From assembly GCA_932294295.1 (NCBI GenBank), contig OW028573.1, positions 65,449,829 to 65,513,828 of the forward strand: a DNA stretch of 64,000 nucleotides, written 5' to 3'. The notes under the pieces were generated by a model that worked only from the letters and a program-made list of their open reading frames with translations, was not told the origin of the DNA and ran no database searches. Positions 26,101-35,328 of the stretch are shown here, in pieces. Origin of the DNA: Alitta virens (Eukaryota > Annelida > Polychaeta > Phyllodocida > Nereididae). Positions within the stretch are counted from its first letter, which is position 1. Every line of letters starts with the position of its first letter. The translations under genes were made by a program, and so were the position numbers.

Positions 26101-29100
26101 AGAGATCTCGGCGGAGAATGAATCCGCAAAACACAAGATCTCAGATTTACCAGAAGAAGAGCAGATACTCTCGGTGTATGACAGGGTTTGTTTCAGTATT
26201 GGTGGGGATGAGGAAGACTCCTCAGGAGTGTACAGCTCAAGGAGTGAGCAGTCCTCACTTGAGGGCAGTGACAGAAAAGACTCTTTGACGGCAGATGAGA
26301 GTGATAGTGGCATGTCCTCTCGGGAGGACGACACTTCGGTTGAAGACCTCCCTAGTCCTTTCAGTCCCACCATTCCTGGTCCAGGGTTCGACCTTCCGAC
26401 CAGACCCCGGGTGCAGAAGTCTCTCTCAGAGGGTGGTCCTTTATCAAGTCTGACCAAATCAAATGCTCTCTTCAAAACACTCCTGAGGAAAGAATTTTCA
26501 GTCAGTCAAACACAGGTATGTTGGCAGAATGTTTCAAGGGACCATGTGGTTCCAAGTTCTCCCCATGTAATATACACCATATGAAAGGCCCCGTTGGAAA
26601 TTTTTTTGTCATTTGTTTGATGTCATTCAGATATAACCATTCTTTGCCTTCAGGGTGCTATAAACAATGTGTCAACTAAACCAACTTTGCCTTCACAAAA
26701 AGATGAAGAAACATTCCGTGATAGTCTTCAGAACTCTGCCAAGAAACTGTTTCATTCCAGATCCGGACTGCCATTACAGTCTAGTCCAGTGAGTTATTCT
26801 CCATTTCTTGTATTGACATAACCCTCTACAAATGTTTAATGTCACATTTATGTATAATTCATTGCTTTCATTCTTTTTCCAGGCTCCAATAAAGAAAAGG
26901 ACCTCAAATTGTTTTGACTTCGACAGCTCCCTTGTTGATGTTCGTGCCATTAAAAAGTAAGTCAGAACTGCTGGTACCAACCAGTATGTCCCAACTGCAA
27001 AATTTCCATCTTGTTCATTGAGTTTTAAGTATGATTTACATGCTCTACATTACCAAATGATTGTTTTGCAGTTCATTCTCTTGTGTGAATTTGGATGAGC
27101 AAAACAAGGGCTTCGACAAAGAAAACAAATCACCTCAGAAATTCTACAGTGCAAGTGCTCCTGCTTCAACAAACAGTTTATTGGGTAGCTTCGAGGTGAG
27201 TTATCCTGATGAAAGTCTTTGCTGTCATCATGATGAAAAATTAACCATACTTGTATGATTCTATGATGAATTTGATGTGTCCCTTTCTAGGAAAGCATAC
27301 TGAATGGTCGGCTGGAACCCAGTGGTGTTGTGGAGGGTTTCACGGCTGACATCGGCGCCAGTGGATCATTCTGTCCTCGCCATCTGTCTCTGCCTGTGAC
27401 GGCATTCTTCTTCAACCTATCTGATGATAATGCTCCCTCGCCATACTTGGTAAGTTGCTTGGGTTTAAGCAGTTAAAACTGTTTAATATTGATTGCAATT
27501 CAAAGGTGTTGATGTGAAATGAAAACTTCTGTGACTTCGCATACCAAGTTCTAATTTTGAAATTTCCGTCTTACAGGGTCACATCAATTTGGATCACCTT
27601 GGAAAACGAGGCTATCACATTCCAAAGAAGGGTACCATTCAAGTTGTAAGTTTTCAACTGAAAATTTTCTCATGTATTAATTTGAGACAGCTCAATGACC
27701 TTGGAATGCAACCAGTAACCTAACTAGCCAACATAATCATATAAAAAATAATATGTTAATGCCAAAGCATGATGCCGAAGGCCACTATGTCGCTGAATGC
27801 AATGCGTATACATAAAATATATAATTATATTTGATATCAATGCATTAAAAGCAAATTTATAGCATTAAATGAAAGGCAGAATGTCATAGAATTCATTTCT
27901 GAAGAGAAACGGTATCCATTTGCTCTCGAAACTGCAAAATTTGCCGTAGGTACCATTTGACAGCTGACCTTATGAAAGCAAACGTTCGCTGACCATGACG
28001 ACCGGAGCACATAACTTCATGAAAAGTTGATCAAATTTCTCAAAGGATACATTAAATAAAAGCCAGAAAGTCATAGAATACCTTTCTGAACAAATACAGT
28101 ATCCAGTCCCTGTGAAAACGGCAAAATTTGCGGTGTTATGCGGCAATTTGCACGGCCATTTCGTTACAACGCACTTCGGTCATTTCCGTCGGAGTTCGCC
28201 ATCTTGTGACCGGAAACAGCCGAGGGACTCGCGGAGGCAACAAACAACGATTTAAAGAAATGTATGGAACACTGCGTGCCAATAATAACTAGTATAGGCG
28301 GCACTAGTATAAATAATGCCATAAAAAACACATGTCCAAATCTCGTAACCAACGTTAGGAAAACTTTGTTTGTATACAATTGCACATGGGTAAGATTTAA
28401 ATTCCAGAAAAGGCTCAGTCAAAATTATCGTGGTGCTGCCACCTGTCGCTGGTTTCGTAGTGAGTACTGCCACCTAGCTCCTGCAACCTTGAACATACAG
28501 CCTACGGCCTCTGGCCTTCGGCTATAAACAAGGCTTTCATTTGTTAGTTTATCTTAACTTATGATATGCCCTGACTTCCGGACCACTGTTTATAACAAAT
28601 TACAGAAAACTTTGTGTAATTTTATTATCATTTATGAATGTTTCAAATAAAACCATTACTTACATAAATTGCTTATGTGACCCCATTTTGCATCATCTGT
28701 TTTCAATTTCAGACCCTCTTCAACCCCAACAAGACAGTGGTGAAGATGTTCGTGGTGGTCTATGACCTCAGCGACATGCCTTCCAACTGCCAGACATTCA
28801 TCAGGCAAAGAACACTGTACATGCCTGTCAAGGGGAGTTCAAGTGACTTGCAGGGTGAACCAGTCTATCTTCGCTACCTCGTTCATTTAAGGTGAGCTAC
28901 GTTTGGTCTGCATGTTGTAGTATATAGTAGATTTAAAACTCTAAAATGTGTTGGTTATTATTATATTATGTACCTGTGATAAGTAACTGCAGTAATTGAC
29001 CTGGATGAGCTTTACATGCTCAACTATGTGCAATCAGATTACAGCAATCTCCTCCAATATACATATTTGCATGAAGATGTGATAAAAATATACATTGGTG

Positions 29101-29361
29101 TACACTGGTAGAAATTAAAGCATATTGAGTAACGATGATTGCGAACAAGAGTCTTGTTAATGCTGATTTTTGGCATCACTAACCGCATCTTTTGACTGTT
29201 TCAGATTCTGCAGCAGTAAGTCAGGAAAGGTGTACCTCCACACTGACCTCCGTCTCATCTTTGCTAGAGACAAACTGGAGTTTGATGCTCGTGTAGCCAA
29301 TTATGAACTACGATCATTTACAGAAGGTCCTATAAACCCCAAGTTTTCTCCGAAGAAATAG
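11148..29361 (+). CDS. ATOSA: Atos homolog (Atossa/FAM214 family), 12 coding exons
   Basis: Coding exons: 11148-11163, 23308-23495, 23843-24039, 24498-24623, 24904-26515, 26654-26788, 26883-26956, 27072-27195, 27291-27449, 27577-27645, 28713-28891, 29205-29361. All introns are GT-AG, the phases match, and the product is 1011 aa (human ATOSA is about 1076). The tiny first exon encodes MKPDE, and human ATOSA also begins MKPD. The N-terminus carries the acidic/hydrophobic stretch resembling the proposed 9-aa transactivation motif (about residues 14-30), then MSLLWKNRIP and YFSQISAWL. Exon 5 encodes a Ser/Pro-rich, mostly disordered middle. Exons 8-10 hold the Atos/DUF4210 block (LLGSFEESIL, VVEGFTADIGASGSFCP, SDDNAPSPY, HLGKRGYHIP). 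Exons 11-12 hold the Chromosome_seg-type end (TLFNPNKTVVKMFVV, SSKSGKVYLH). Drosophila Atossa is a nuclear transcriptional regulator that controls metabolic enzymes in macrophages. A nuclear regulatory role here is inferred from the family. ATOSA/ATOSB are vertebrate paralogues, so this is probably the single pre-duplication gene. Confidence 0.95.
17865..17896. repeat. Degenerate (TATC)n microsatellite
   Basis: Repeated CTATC/CTATT units in ATOSA intron 1, seen directly. Confidence 0.75.
19897..20236. repeat. Minisatellite, 43-nt unit, about 8 copies
   Basis: Units start at 19897, 19940, 19983, 20026, 20065, 20108, 20151 and 20194. The spacing is 43 nt, except for one 39-nt step where the CGAT of the GATCGATC core is deleted. 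Each unit opens with ATTGAACAATGTTGCATAG and ends near CATGTAGATA. Degenerate half-units (ATTGAACAATGTTG, CATGTAGAT) extend left to about 19630. The array lies in ATOSA intron 1. Confidence 0.92.
21017..21146. repeat. Tandem repeat, 34-nt unit, 4 copies
   Basis: Copies start with CTGCAG at 21017, 21051, 21085 and 21119. Each continues AATGAATATTTTATGGCAT (the first copy has AATAAATATT). The copies are nearly identical, so this is a recent local duplication within ATOSA intron 1. Confidence 0.92.
21431..21448. repeat. (CAG)6 microsatellite
   Basis: Six CAG triplets in intronic sequence, seen directly. Confidence 0.85.
27774..28522. repeat. Repeat island in ATOSA intron 10
   Basis: The island differs from the A+T-rich intron around it. 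Two imperfect direct copies of a ~70-nt segment begin near 27876 and 28064 (shared GTCATAGAAT and GCAAAATTTGC). A CpG-rich patch (about 28130-28235) follows. The outer edges carry an 11-nt inverted match, GCCGAAGGCCA at 27774-27784 and its complement at 28512-28522. This suggests a non-autonomous DNA element of about 750 bp. No target duplication was found, so the boundaries are uncertain. Confidence 0.4.
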
Positions 29362-31600
29362 TGTTAAGGAAAGTTACCTCCAAGGATAAAAAAGACTTTA
29401 AGTTGATATATTGAATTAGCTGCATTTGTTGAATCTTATTACCATAATATTGGAAATCCTGATTTGTCCTGCAACTCAGCTAAAACTTGTGTAATCAGTT
29501 GTAATAGCTTCTATACACTAGAAATACTTTGAAAAGTTTTTCAAAATTTAGTTGTAGTCTCTGCATCCATGCTGGCTTCTCATGGATGTTTTGGTTCTTT
29601 TTGCTAATTTATTATTTTTATTTTTTTTTGGTATGGTTGCCATTAGACTTTTGAAAAAAAAAGGTTTTTCTTCTGTTGATGCAATCTTCTTGAGAACATT
29701 CCGTTTTTCTCTGGTAAACTCTTGGCTAATTTTTTCTCTAGTTTTGTAACTTAATTAGCTGAAATTATCCATACTCTAGTCTTTTTATGTTTACTTGTTG
29801 AAGTTATTATTAAGTTATTTATTTATACACTGAAAAAGGTAGTCGTTTCATAGTAACGTAGTTTAACCTTTCGTAGAAGCTCTGCTATAAAAAAGGCTTA
29901 AGGCGACGGTTTTTTGATCTTTCGTTTCTCGACACCGCCGGCCAAACTTTTGCTGTGCCGCTCAATTAATAAATCAACAATTGTCTGGGCAAATATGTGT
30001 ATTGCATCTCAAAGTATCACATCACCTGTGTTAATTTATGAAAAAAAAAACATTTCTGGGGATTTTTTTATTTTCCGACCAACCGTCTCATGAAAAACGA
30101 TCCAAGAAACATAAGATCAAAAAACCGTGGCCTAATGTTGAATTTCTTCAAACAGAAAAACCTCATCTGATATAACAATGGAATAATTAAATACAATACC
30201 TCTTCTTCTGTCATCTTGAGACAGCAAAAACGATTTAAAGGATATTGATGTCTTTCAAAATACTGGGTATACCATGTGTAAAAACGGTTACCTCATGATG
30301 TGATTTTTAATTGATTGTGAATGATGCTTGACATCCCTATTGATGTCAATAATTATTACCAAATTAATTTTAAAGAGTGTTAATGAACTCATGTCTGATA
30401 TTTCTTTATGGTGCTTTAGTGAACATCTGTTTTTTGCGTAGCATGATTTTGTCAAGTGACTCGCTCAGTGACTGGGTGATTTGTTAATTGTTTTCAGTGA
30501 ATTTCATGGAAAGAATGACATTGCTGCTCTAAATTATTGGGAAACTTGGATACATGAACAGAGTTATAAGTTTAAAATGAAATTAAAAGAACTCTTTCCA
30601 CTGACTGTACAAATATTTGACCATTTCAGAGCTGTTCCATTAATATTAAAAAGATGTAAATCATAAATGGGAGACCGACCTGAAATTTGGAAAGAAATTC
30701 AACTGTTTTTATCAATAAATTTTGGAGTGACAAGTGCAATTTGAAGAAAATAAAGAAAAAGATTTTTTTTGTTCCTGCAAGTTAGAGCAGCAAAGTCAAA
30801 AGGATTTATGGAAAGATAAATGATACGCTCATTTGTGGCGTTCCTGTCAAGCATGAAATTATTAAAAACTGTTATTTTGTAAAATTTACATTTATTAATA
30901 AAAAGTTAAAAATTTATTTTGCTTTCTGGGATAAATTTAGTCAATGAAAGTTTTGTCAGATGTGAAAGTACAAGAGGATCATGGATGGATGGTCTGGCGT
31001 ATTTCATGGCTGTGCTTTGGCTGTGTAGCTGTTGGTAGAACATTGTATTTCACTGAAAATGTATTTGATGTATACATGTATACATGTACTTTTGTGTTTT
31101 TCTATCACTATTCAATCATTGAAACGCAACATAACTTCCAAGAACTTCACGATGTAGTTTAGTGCATATACATGTATGTGATTTAAGGAAGCACAAAAGT
31201 TTGATTTTAGATGTTCCTAATAACATGCATTGCAAGAGTTTCGATAATATATGATACACTGTGGGACGATGATGATGATGATTATGATGATATCCTAATG
31301 TTGTAAATCTACTTGCATGGCTTAACTGCTTTTGTGTGATAGGTGATAATGTGTAGAAAAAACTAAGGGTAAACTGCAGGTGTGAACGGTGGCATGTCTA
31401 TATATAGATTGGCTGGATATAATTGTTATCTAAGAGTAGTGTGAGCTGTATAGCTTGTTAATTCAGGATAAATGGACATGTTGATGGGTGATTGTTATTA
31501 GTGTGATATGTTGATACTAATTGATCATGTTACTTTTTTGCTGAAGTTTCTTACGATAAGGAAAATAAATACTATATACAACAAAACAATGAGCATCCAA
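29362..31600 (+). other. ATOSA 3' UTR / downstream region
   Basis: A+T-rich non-coding sequence after the ATOSA stop. Possible poly(A) signals (AATAAA) lie at 30714-30719, 30749-30754, 30897-30902 and 31564-31569. The end of the transcript cannot be chosen from sequence. A MITE lies at 29902-30132. No other gene is evident. Confidence 0.5.
29899..30135. mobile_element. MITE, PIF/Harbinger-like, 231 bp
   Basis: Terminal inverted repeats begin GGCGACGGTTTTTTGATCTT at 29902 and, read on the other strand from 30132, GGCCACGGTTTTTTGATCTT. About 27 of the first 30 positions match. A 3-bp TAA flanks both ends (29899-29901, 30133-30135), as expected for the TWA target of PIF/Harbinger elements. The interior has no coding capacity, so the element is non-autonomous. 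It sits in the ATOSA 3' UTR or just beyond it. Confidence 0.75.
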
Positions 31601-31620
31601 TTTATTACCATGCATTGGTG

Positions 31621-31663
31621 GCGCAGCATGCTAATCAAGCTGGTGGCGACGCCACGCGGACAG
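31621..31663 (+). promoter_or_regulatory. Candidate DYNLT5 non-coding first exon
   Basis: A short CpG-containing stretch (GGTGGCGACGCCACGCGG) ends in a strong donor, CAG|GTAAAG, at 31663/31664. A good acceptor, ATTACAG, ends at 32147, one base before the DYNLT5 ATG. Splicing 31663 to 32148 would give a 5' UTR exon. This rests only on splice signals and local composition. Confidence 0.4.
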
Positions 31664-32148
31664 GTAAAGCACTAGAGATTGTCATGCCCCAGCAGGTGTA
31701 TTGAAATTTGATGTTTTGGCTTTCTGATTAATTATTAGACTATGAGATCACCGGAGCAATTAACATATTAAAATTAATGACATTACAGTTTGTCAAGTAC
31801 GTTTGATGCACATGCAGGCTGCAGCACATCAAACAATTTAATATATATATGTCTGGTGGGAAAAAGTCTGTACATATAATAATATATGCACTGTGTAATT
31901 GATTCCATGTGCAACAACCATATCACGCATTAGTGACTCTTAGTTGCCAAGCAACACCACAAGCCATAAACTGCAGGTGACAGCCAATGGCCAGCCAATT
32001 GCCAATTGTGACAATCTGTCTGGACTGTGCATGTCTATTCTTGTATGTTAGCTGTCTTACAACTGCTGAAGGATATGCCAAGTTAATGAACTTCTAGCAC
32101 AAGTTTGGGAAGACTTTCTATCAAAAGACTTACAATTACCATTACAGC

Positions 32149-33327
32149 ATGGCTAGTAATGAAATAGCCAGAGAAAAGGCAGCTAAACTTCTTGTGAAAA
32201 AGAGAGGAAGTATATCATCATTAGCAAGCAGTGACGCCTTAGTTAGGAACAGAAGACATGGGCAAGTTAATTTTAATTGACTATTTGTTGAGACACAATA
32301 TAATTACCTCACATATAAAGTAACTCATTAAAATCCATGCATTATGTCAAATGATATTGAATTTATGATTACAATACCAATACCTAATAGCTCATAATGA
32401 ATAAATTAGAGTAACTAATTGAGTTATAAACATAGATATCCCATAATGCCATAGATATCCCATAATTATGGGATATCTATAGTTATAAATGACAAAATTT
32501 AATATATTTCTGATAATATTTTTGTGAAGTTATAACTATTTCATCTGCTATGGTGTGACTATATGATTTTAATTTATCAGATGAAATATTAATTGCTTTC
32601 TATATTTTAGATCACTTAGCACAGTGTCTTTTATGGATGAACCTGGAGGTCAACAGGAAAGTCATAGACCTCCTCTCAAACTGGAGAACACTTACCAAAT
32701 GGTTCCTGATGAACATTTCCCAGTAGGAAGAACACAGAAGATCATTGGAGAAGTCTTGTCATCTTATTTGACTGAAGAGAGATATGAACCTGAGCTTTGT
32801 CGACAAATGAGCAAACAGCTTTCAGAGGTAATACACATGCAGCAGAATAATACGAAACGTCAGATATTAGATATAGACCTTTTTTTTGTCCCCACTAACA
32901 CCGCTTAGTAATGCGTATCCCACTTTATATAGACATAAACTCAAAATACAAAATGAGATAATAAAAGAATAGTATAATTTTTTTTTAATTATTACATAAA
33001 AAACCCAGAAATTATGAATAATTGATTTAGATTTATCTTGAACCATATGCATAAACTTATGTGTCTTTATTTTAATGATAATTCTTACAGTATTGACTAT
33101 TGTCTTGTTCATTTCCTCATCAGGTAATCAAGGCAAGAGTAAAAGATCTCCAGATTCCAAGATACAAGTTGATATGTTTGGTTCAGATAGGACAAATTAA
33201 CGACCAAGGAGTTCGTCTTGGTAGCAGATGTTTGTGGGACCATACAAATGACAATTTTACATCTTTTGAATTTAAGAATAATTCACTGTATGCTGTTGGA
33301 ACTGTTTATGCCATTTATTATGAATAA
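32149..33327 (+). CDS. DYNLT5: Dynein light chain Tctex-type 5 (TCTEX1D1), 3 coding exons
   Basis: Exons 32149-32261, 32611-32827 and 33124-33327 encode 177 aa (human about 179). The N-terminus has the family's [15 protein letters not shown] stretch, then STVSFMDEP, then the Tctex1 domain from about residue 55 to the end ([54 protein letters not shown], and a C-terminal [12 protein letters not shown]). Tctex1 chains form homodimers or heterodimers and link cargo or axonemal parts to dynein. DYNLT5 itself is poorly studied. Keeping frame from exon 1 to exon 2 requires a GC donor (G|GCAAGT at 32261/32262); the nearby GTTAAT donor would shift frame. An AATAAA at 33347-33352 follows the stop closely. 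Confidence 0.93.
32451..32480. repeat. Perfect 30-nt palindrome
   Basis: The 30 bases equal their own reverse complement, and a further half-copy (ATAGATATCCCATAAT) lies just upstream near 32432. The palindrome is inside the GC-AG first intron of DYNLT5. It could extrude as a cruciform or be the relic of an inverted duplication. Confidence 0.9.
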
Positions 33328-33354
33328 TATGACATATGTATTAATTAATAAATT

Positions 33355-34050
33355 TGTTGATGTATATACTGATACTGCTATACTGGTACAATGTATTGAA
33401 TTGAACTTTATTTATTTAAAGTGGATGGCACACAGATATAAAAATCTACAAGGTGGTTCTTTACAGATAAGTAATAAGATTAAAAGAAAAATTTAAATGT
33501 TAAATTGAAATTGACTATATATAGATGCATAAATTTGGTACATAGAATTTCTTTTAGATATATTTGTAGAAAACAGCAGTATTAAAATAGCAAGCAATAT
33601 CAAATAGTAAATTTAGTAATAGCTATAGATGGCAAGGTGGCTGGGGTAAGCTAATGAAAAAATAATAATATTGAGCAAAATCTATCAATGTTTAACTGAT
33701 ATTATAAAAATAACAATTTGATAATAGAAAGAATAGGGCGTATGTTACGTGGCTTCAAAGCATTTGATTCTCTTTATGTACAATTTCAAAGATATTTATC
33801 TGTCTGTTCAGTTCAATAAAACCAGAAAGCAAGCCCTGAGTTAAATTGTGCCATTTGTGTCATCATAAATTAATTTGATGTATCAAGAGAAAGCTTAATT
33901 GGTGTTCGTTAAAATATGGGCAATATAAAAAGGTTGCAATTTGTGTTCAACAAAAATTTAGATCTAGAACATTACTTCAGCTCAGTTATAACACCTTATT
34001 ACAATTAATTACTATAGAGAAAAGATTTAAAAAAGAAAGTATAGGTGGAG
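33355..34050. other. Intergenic, no gene seen
   Basis: A+T-rich spacer between the DYNLT5 poly(A) signal and the promoter-like patch at 34.1 kb. The open frames here are short and resemble no family I recognise. Confidence 0.6.
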
Positions 34051-34059
34051 CTAGCTGCC

Positions 34060-34480
34060 GGTACTCGTTTTGTAAGTGGCGACATCTGCCACATTGTGTT
34101 AGAAGAGTTGCATGCTGGGATGGAATCGATAATGGCGGCGGCAGCGCGAAAGTGATCGTTCTGTCGGATCTTCACCGAATAATGCCTTTGCTGAATAAAC
34201 GAATGGTAGGTGAGAGTTGAATTTATGTAAATTATGTTGTTCGGTGTTGAAAGTATACGTTGCATACCATTAATGGGCATGCCATCCCCGTGGAAGTTTG
34301 GCGGGTGTGAAATAAACATAGAAAAAGGTAACACGTGCTCGCGATCTCAGATCTTTGCCAAACCAGCCATCATTGACTGCAAGACCATACTCACCAGTGT
34401 CGCAGAAAGACGACGTTGTCGTTGGCGATTTGAACTGACATATAGAAGCTTCAAGACTTGTGAATGTCGGCAGTCTTAGC
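34060..34480 (+). promoter_or_regulatory. CpG-rich promoter and candidate first exon of the long non-coding unit
   Basis: Composition rises sharply in G+C and CpG here. GCATGCTGGGA (34110-34120) matches one end of the ZNF143/SBS promoter motif on the reverse strand. AATGGCGGCGG (34131 on) matches the YY1 core, and both typically sit at transcription starts. Downstream a donor lies at 34205/34206 (G|GTAGGT) or 34209/34210 (G|GTGAGA). Orientation is inferred from those donors and from the next candidate exon at 34972. No protein start I recognise is present. Confidence 0.45.
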
Positions 34481-34558
34481 GCTCAGGAAGCAATCGTTTT
34501 TATGCCTTTACCCTCATTTCTTGTCTTATTACAAACACGTGTTTTCGGACTGGTTTTT

Positions 34559-34583
34559 CTTTTTTTTTGGGGGGGGGGGGGGG
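34559..34583. repeat. T-run joined to 15-G tract
   Basis: A run of T is followed directly by 15 G (34569-34583). The same T-run/G-run junction occurs at 47317-47343. Confidence 0.85.
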
Positions 34584-34971
34584 ATTTTGCCTTGCTCAGT
34601 CCTGCAGATCCTGATCAATTTAATCTGTCTGTATATCATAGTAATATGTATTTTCATGACCTTCATTCCGATCCAACTTCTCAGGACAGCTTTGAGAATG
34701 AACTTATGAAGAGTTAGACATATGTAGCACTATCACAGAAGGAAATTGTAAAAAAAATTATAAAAGGTCTCATAAACTGAATGATTCGGTATCCAACTAT
34801 CCATGGCTGCCTGGCAGGTCCAGAAATTGTAATAAGACCCTCTCGGAAATTGAAAGGACTTTTTTTTTATCTATGCGTGTTGTATTTAGATGAGATTTTT
34901 AAACAGGATACAATGTCAGGATTCAAAGGAAAATGTAGATATCTACAAACACTTTTGCTTTTTAATTTTAG

Positions 34972-35046
34972 AGCTTATGAGGCCTCAGAGGGCTTCAGTA
35001 GTTCCGTATGCCATCATGATGACAAACACCCGTTGCATATTAACAG
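34972..35046 (+). other. Candidate exon of the miR-92 host transcript
   Basis: A 75-nt block is bounded by a pyrimidine-rich TTTTAG acceptor and an ACAG|GTAATT donor, 0.8 kb after the promoter-like patch. It is open in one frame, but the peptide resembles nothing I recognise. It is more likely part of a non-coding host RNA. Evidence is splice signals only. Confidence 0.3.
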
Positions 35047-35116
35047 GTAATTGAAATTGTTAACTAGACTTAAATTTCCACTTTTTTGTGAGTAGTTAAC
35101 TTTTTTCTTTTCAATT

Positions 35117-35328
35117 TTAACCAGTGTTCCAGCTAGGCCATTTGAGCATAGCGCTGCGCTAGCCCGTCGCCCGTTGCGCCATGCCCGATTTTATTAGCGC
35201 CAAGCCCGAAATTAAGAGAAGACCTGTTGTTTTTTAACTAGCTGGGCGCCCTATATGAGTCTATTTAGGTGCCCTTATAACCTTGTGCACCATACCCAAT
35301 TCAAATCCTAACTTGGAACACTGTTAAC
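35117..35328. mobile_element. Non-autonomous DNA transposon, 202 bp
   Basis: The ends are imperfect inverted repeats beginning CAGTGTTCCAGCTAGG (35122) and, on the other strand from 35323, CAGTGTTCCAAGTTAGG. Both ends are flanked by TTAAC (35117-35121 and 35324-35328). The CAGTG-type terminus recalls hAT elements, but those normally make 8-bp duplications, so the superfamily is unsettled. The interior is G+C-rich and non-coding. Confidence 0.6.

Noticed and set aside
25855..26475. 206-codon open frame on the minus strand
   Set aside because: It lies wholly within ATOSA exon 5 and its Ser/Leu-rich translation is the mirror of the Ser-rich plus-strand protein.
28164..28527. Overlapping open frames on both strands in ATOSA intron 10
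   Set aside because: They lie in the intronic repeat island between exons whose splice phases match without them, and no transposase or reverse transcriptase motif is present.
34124..34145. ATG at 34132 (ATGGCGGCGGCAGCG) as a protein start
   Set aside because: The frame stops after seven codons, so it is better read as a YY1-type promoter motif.
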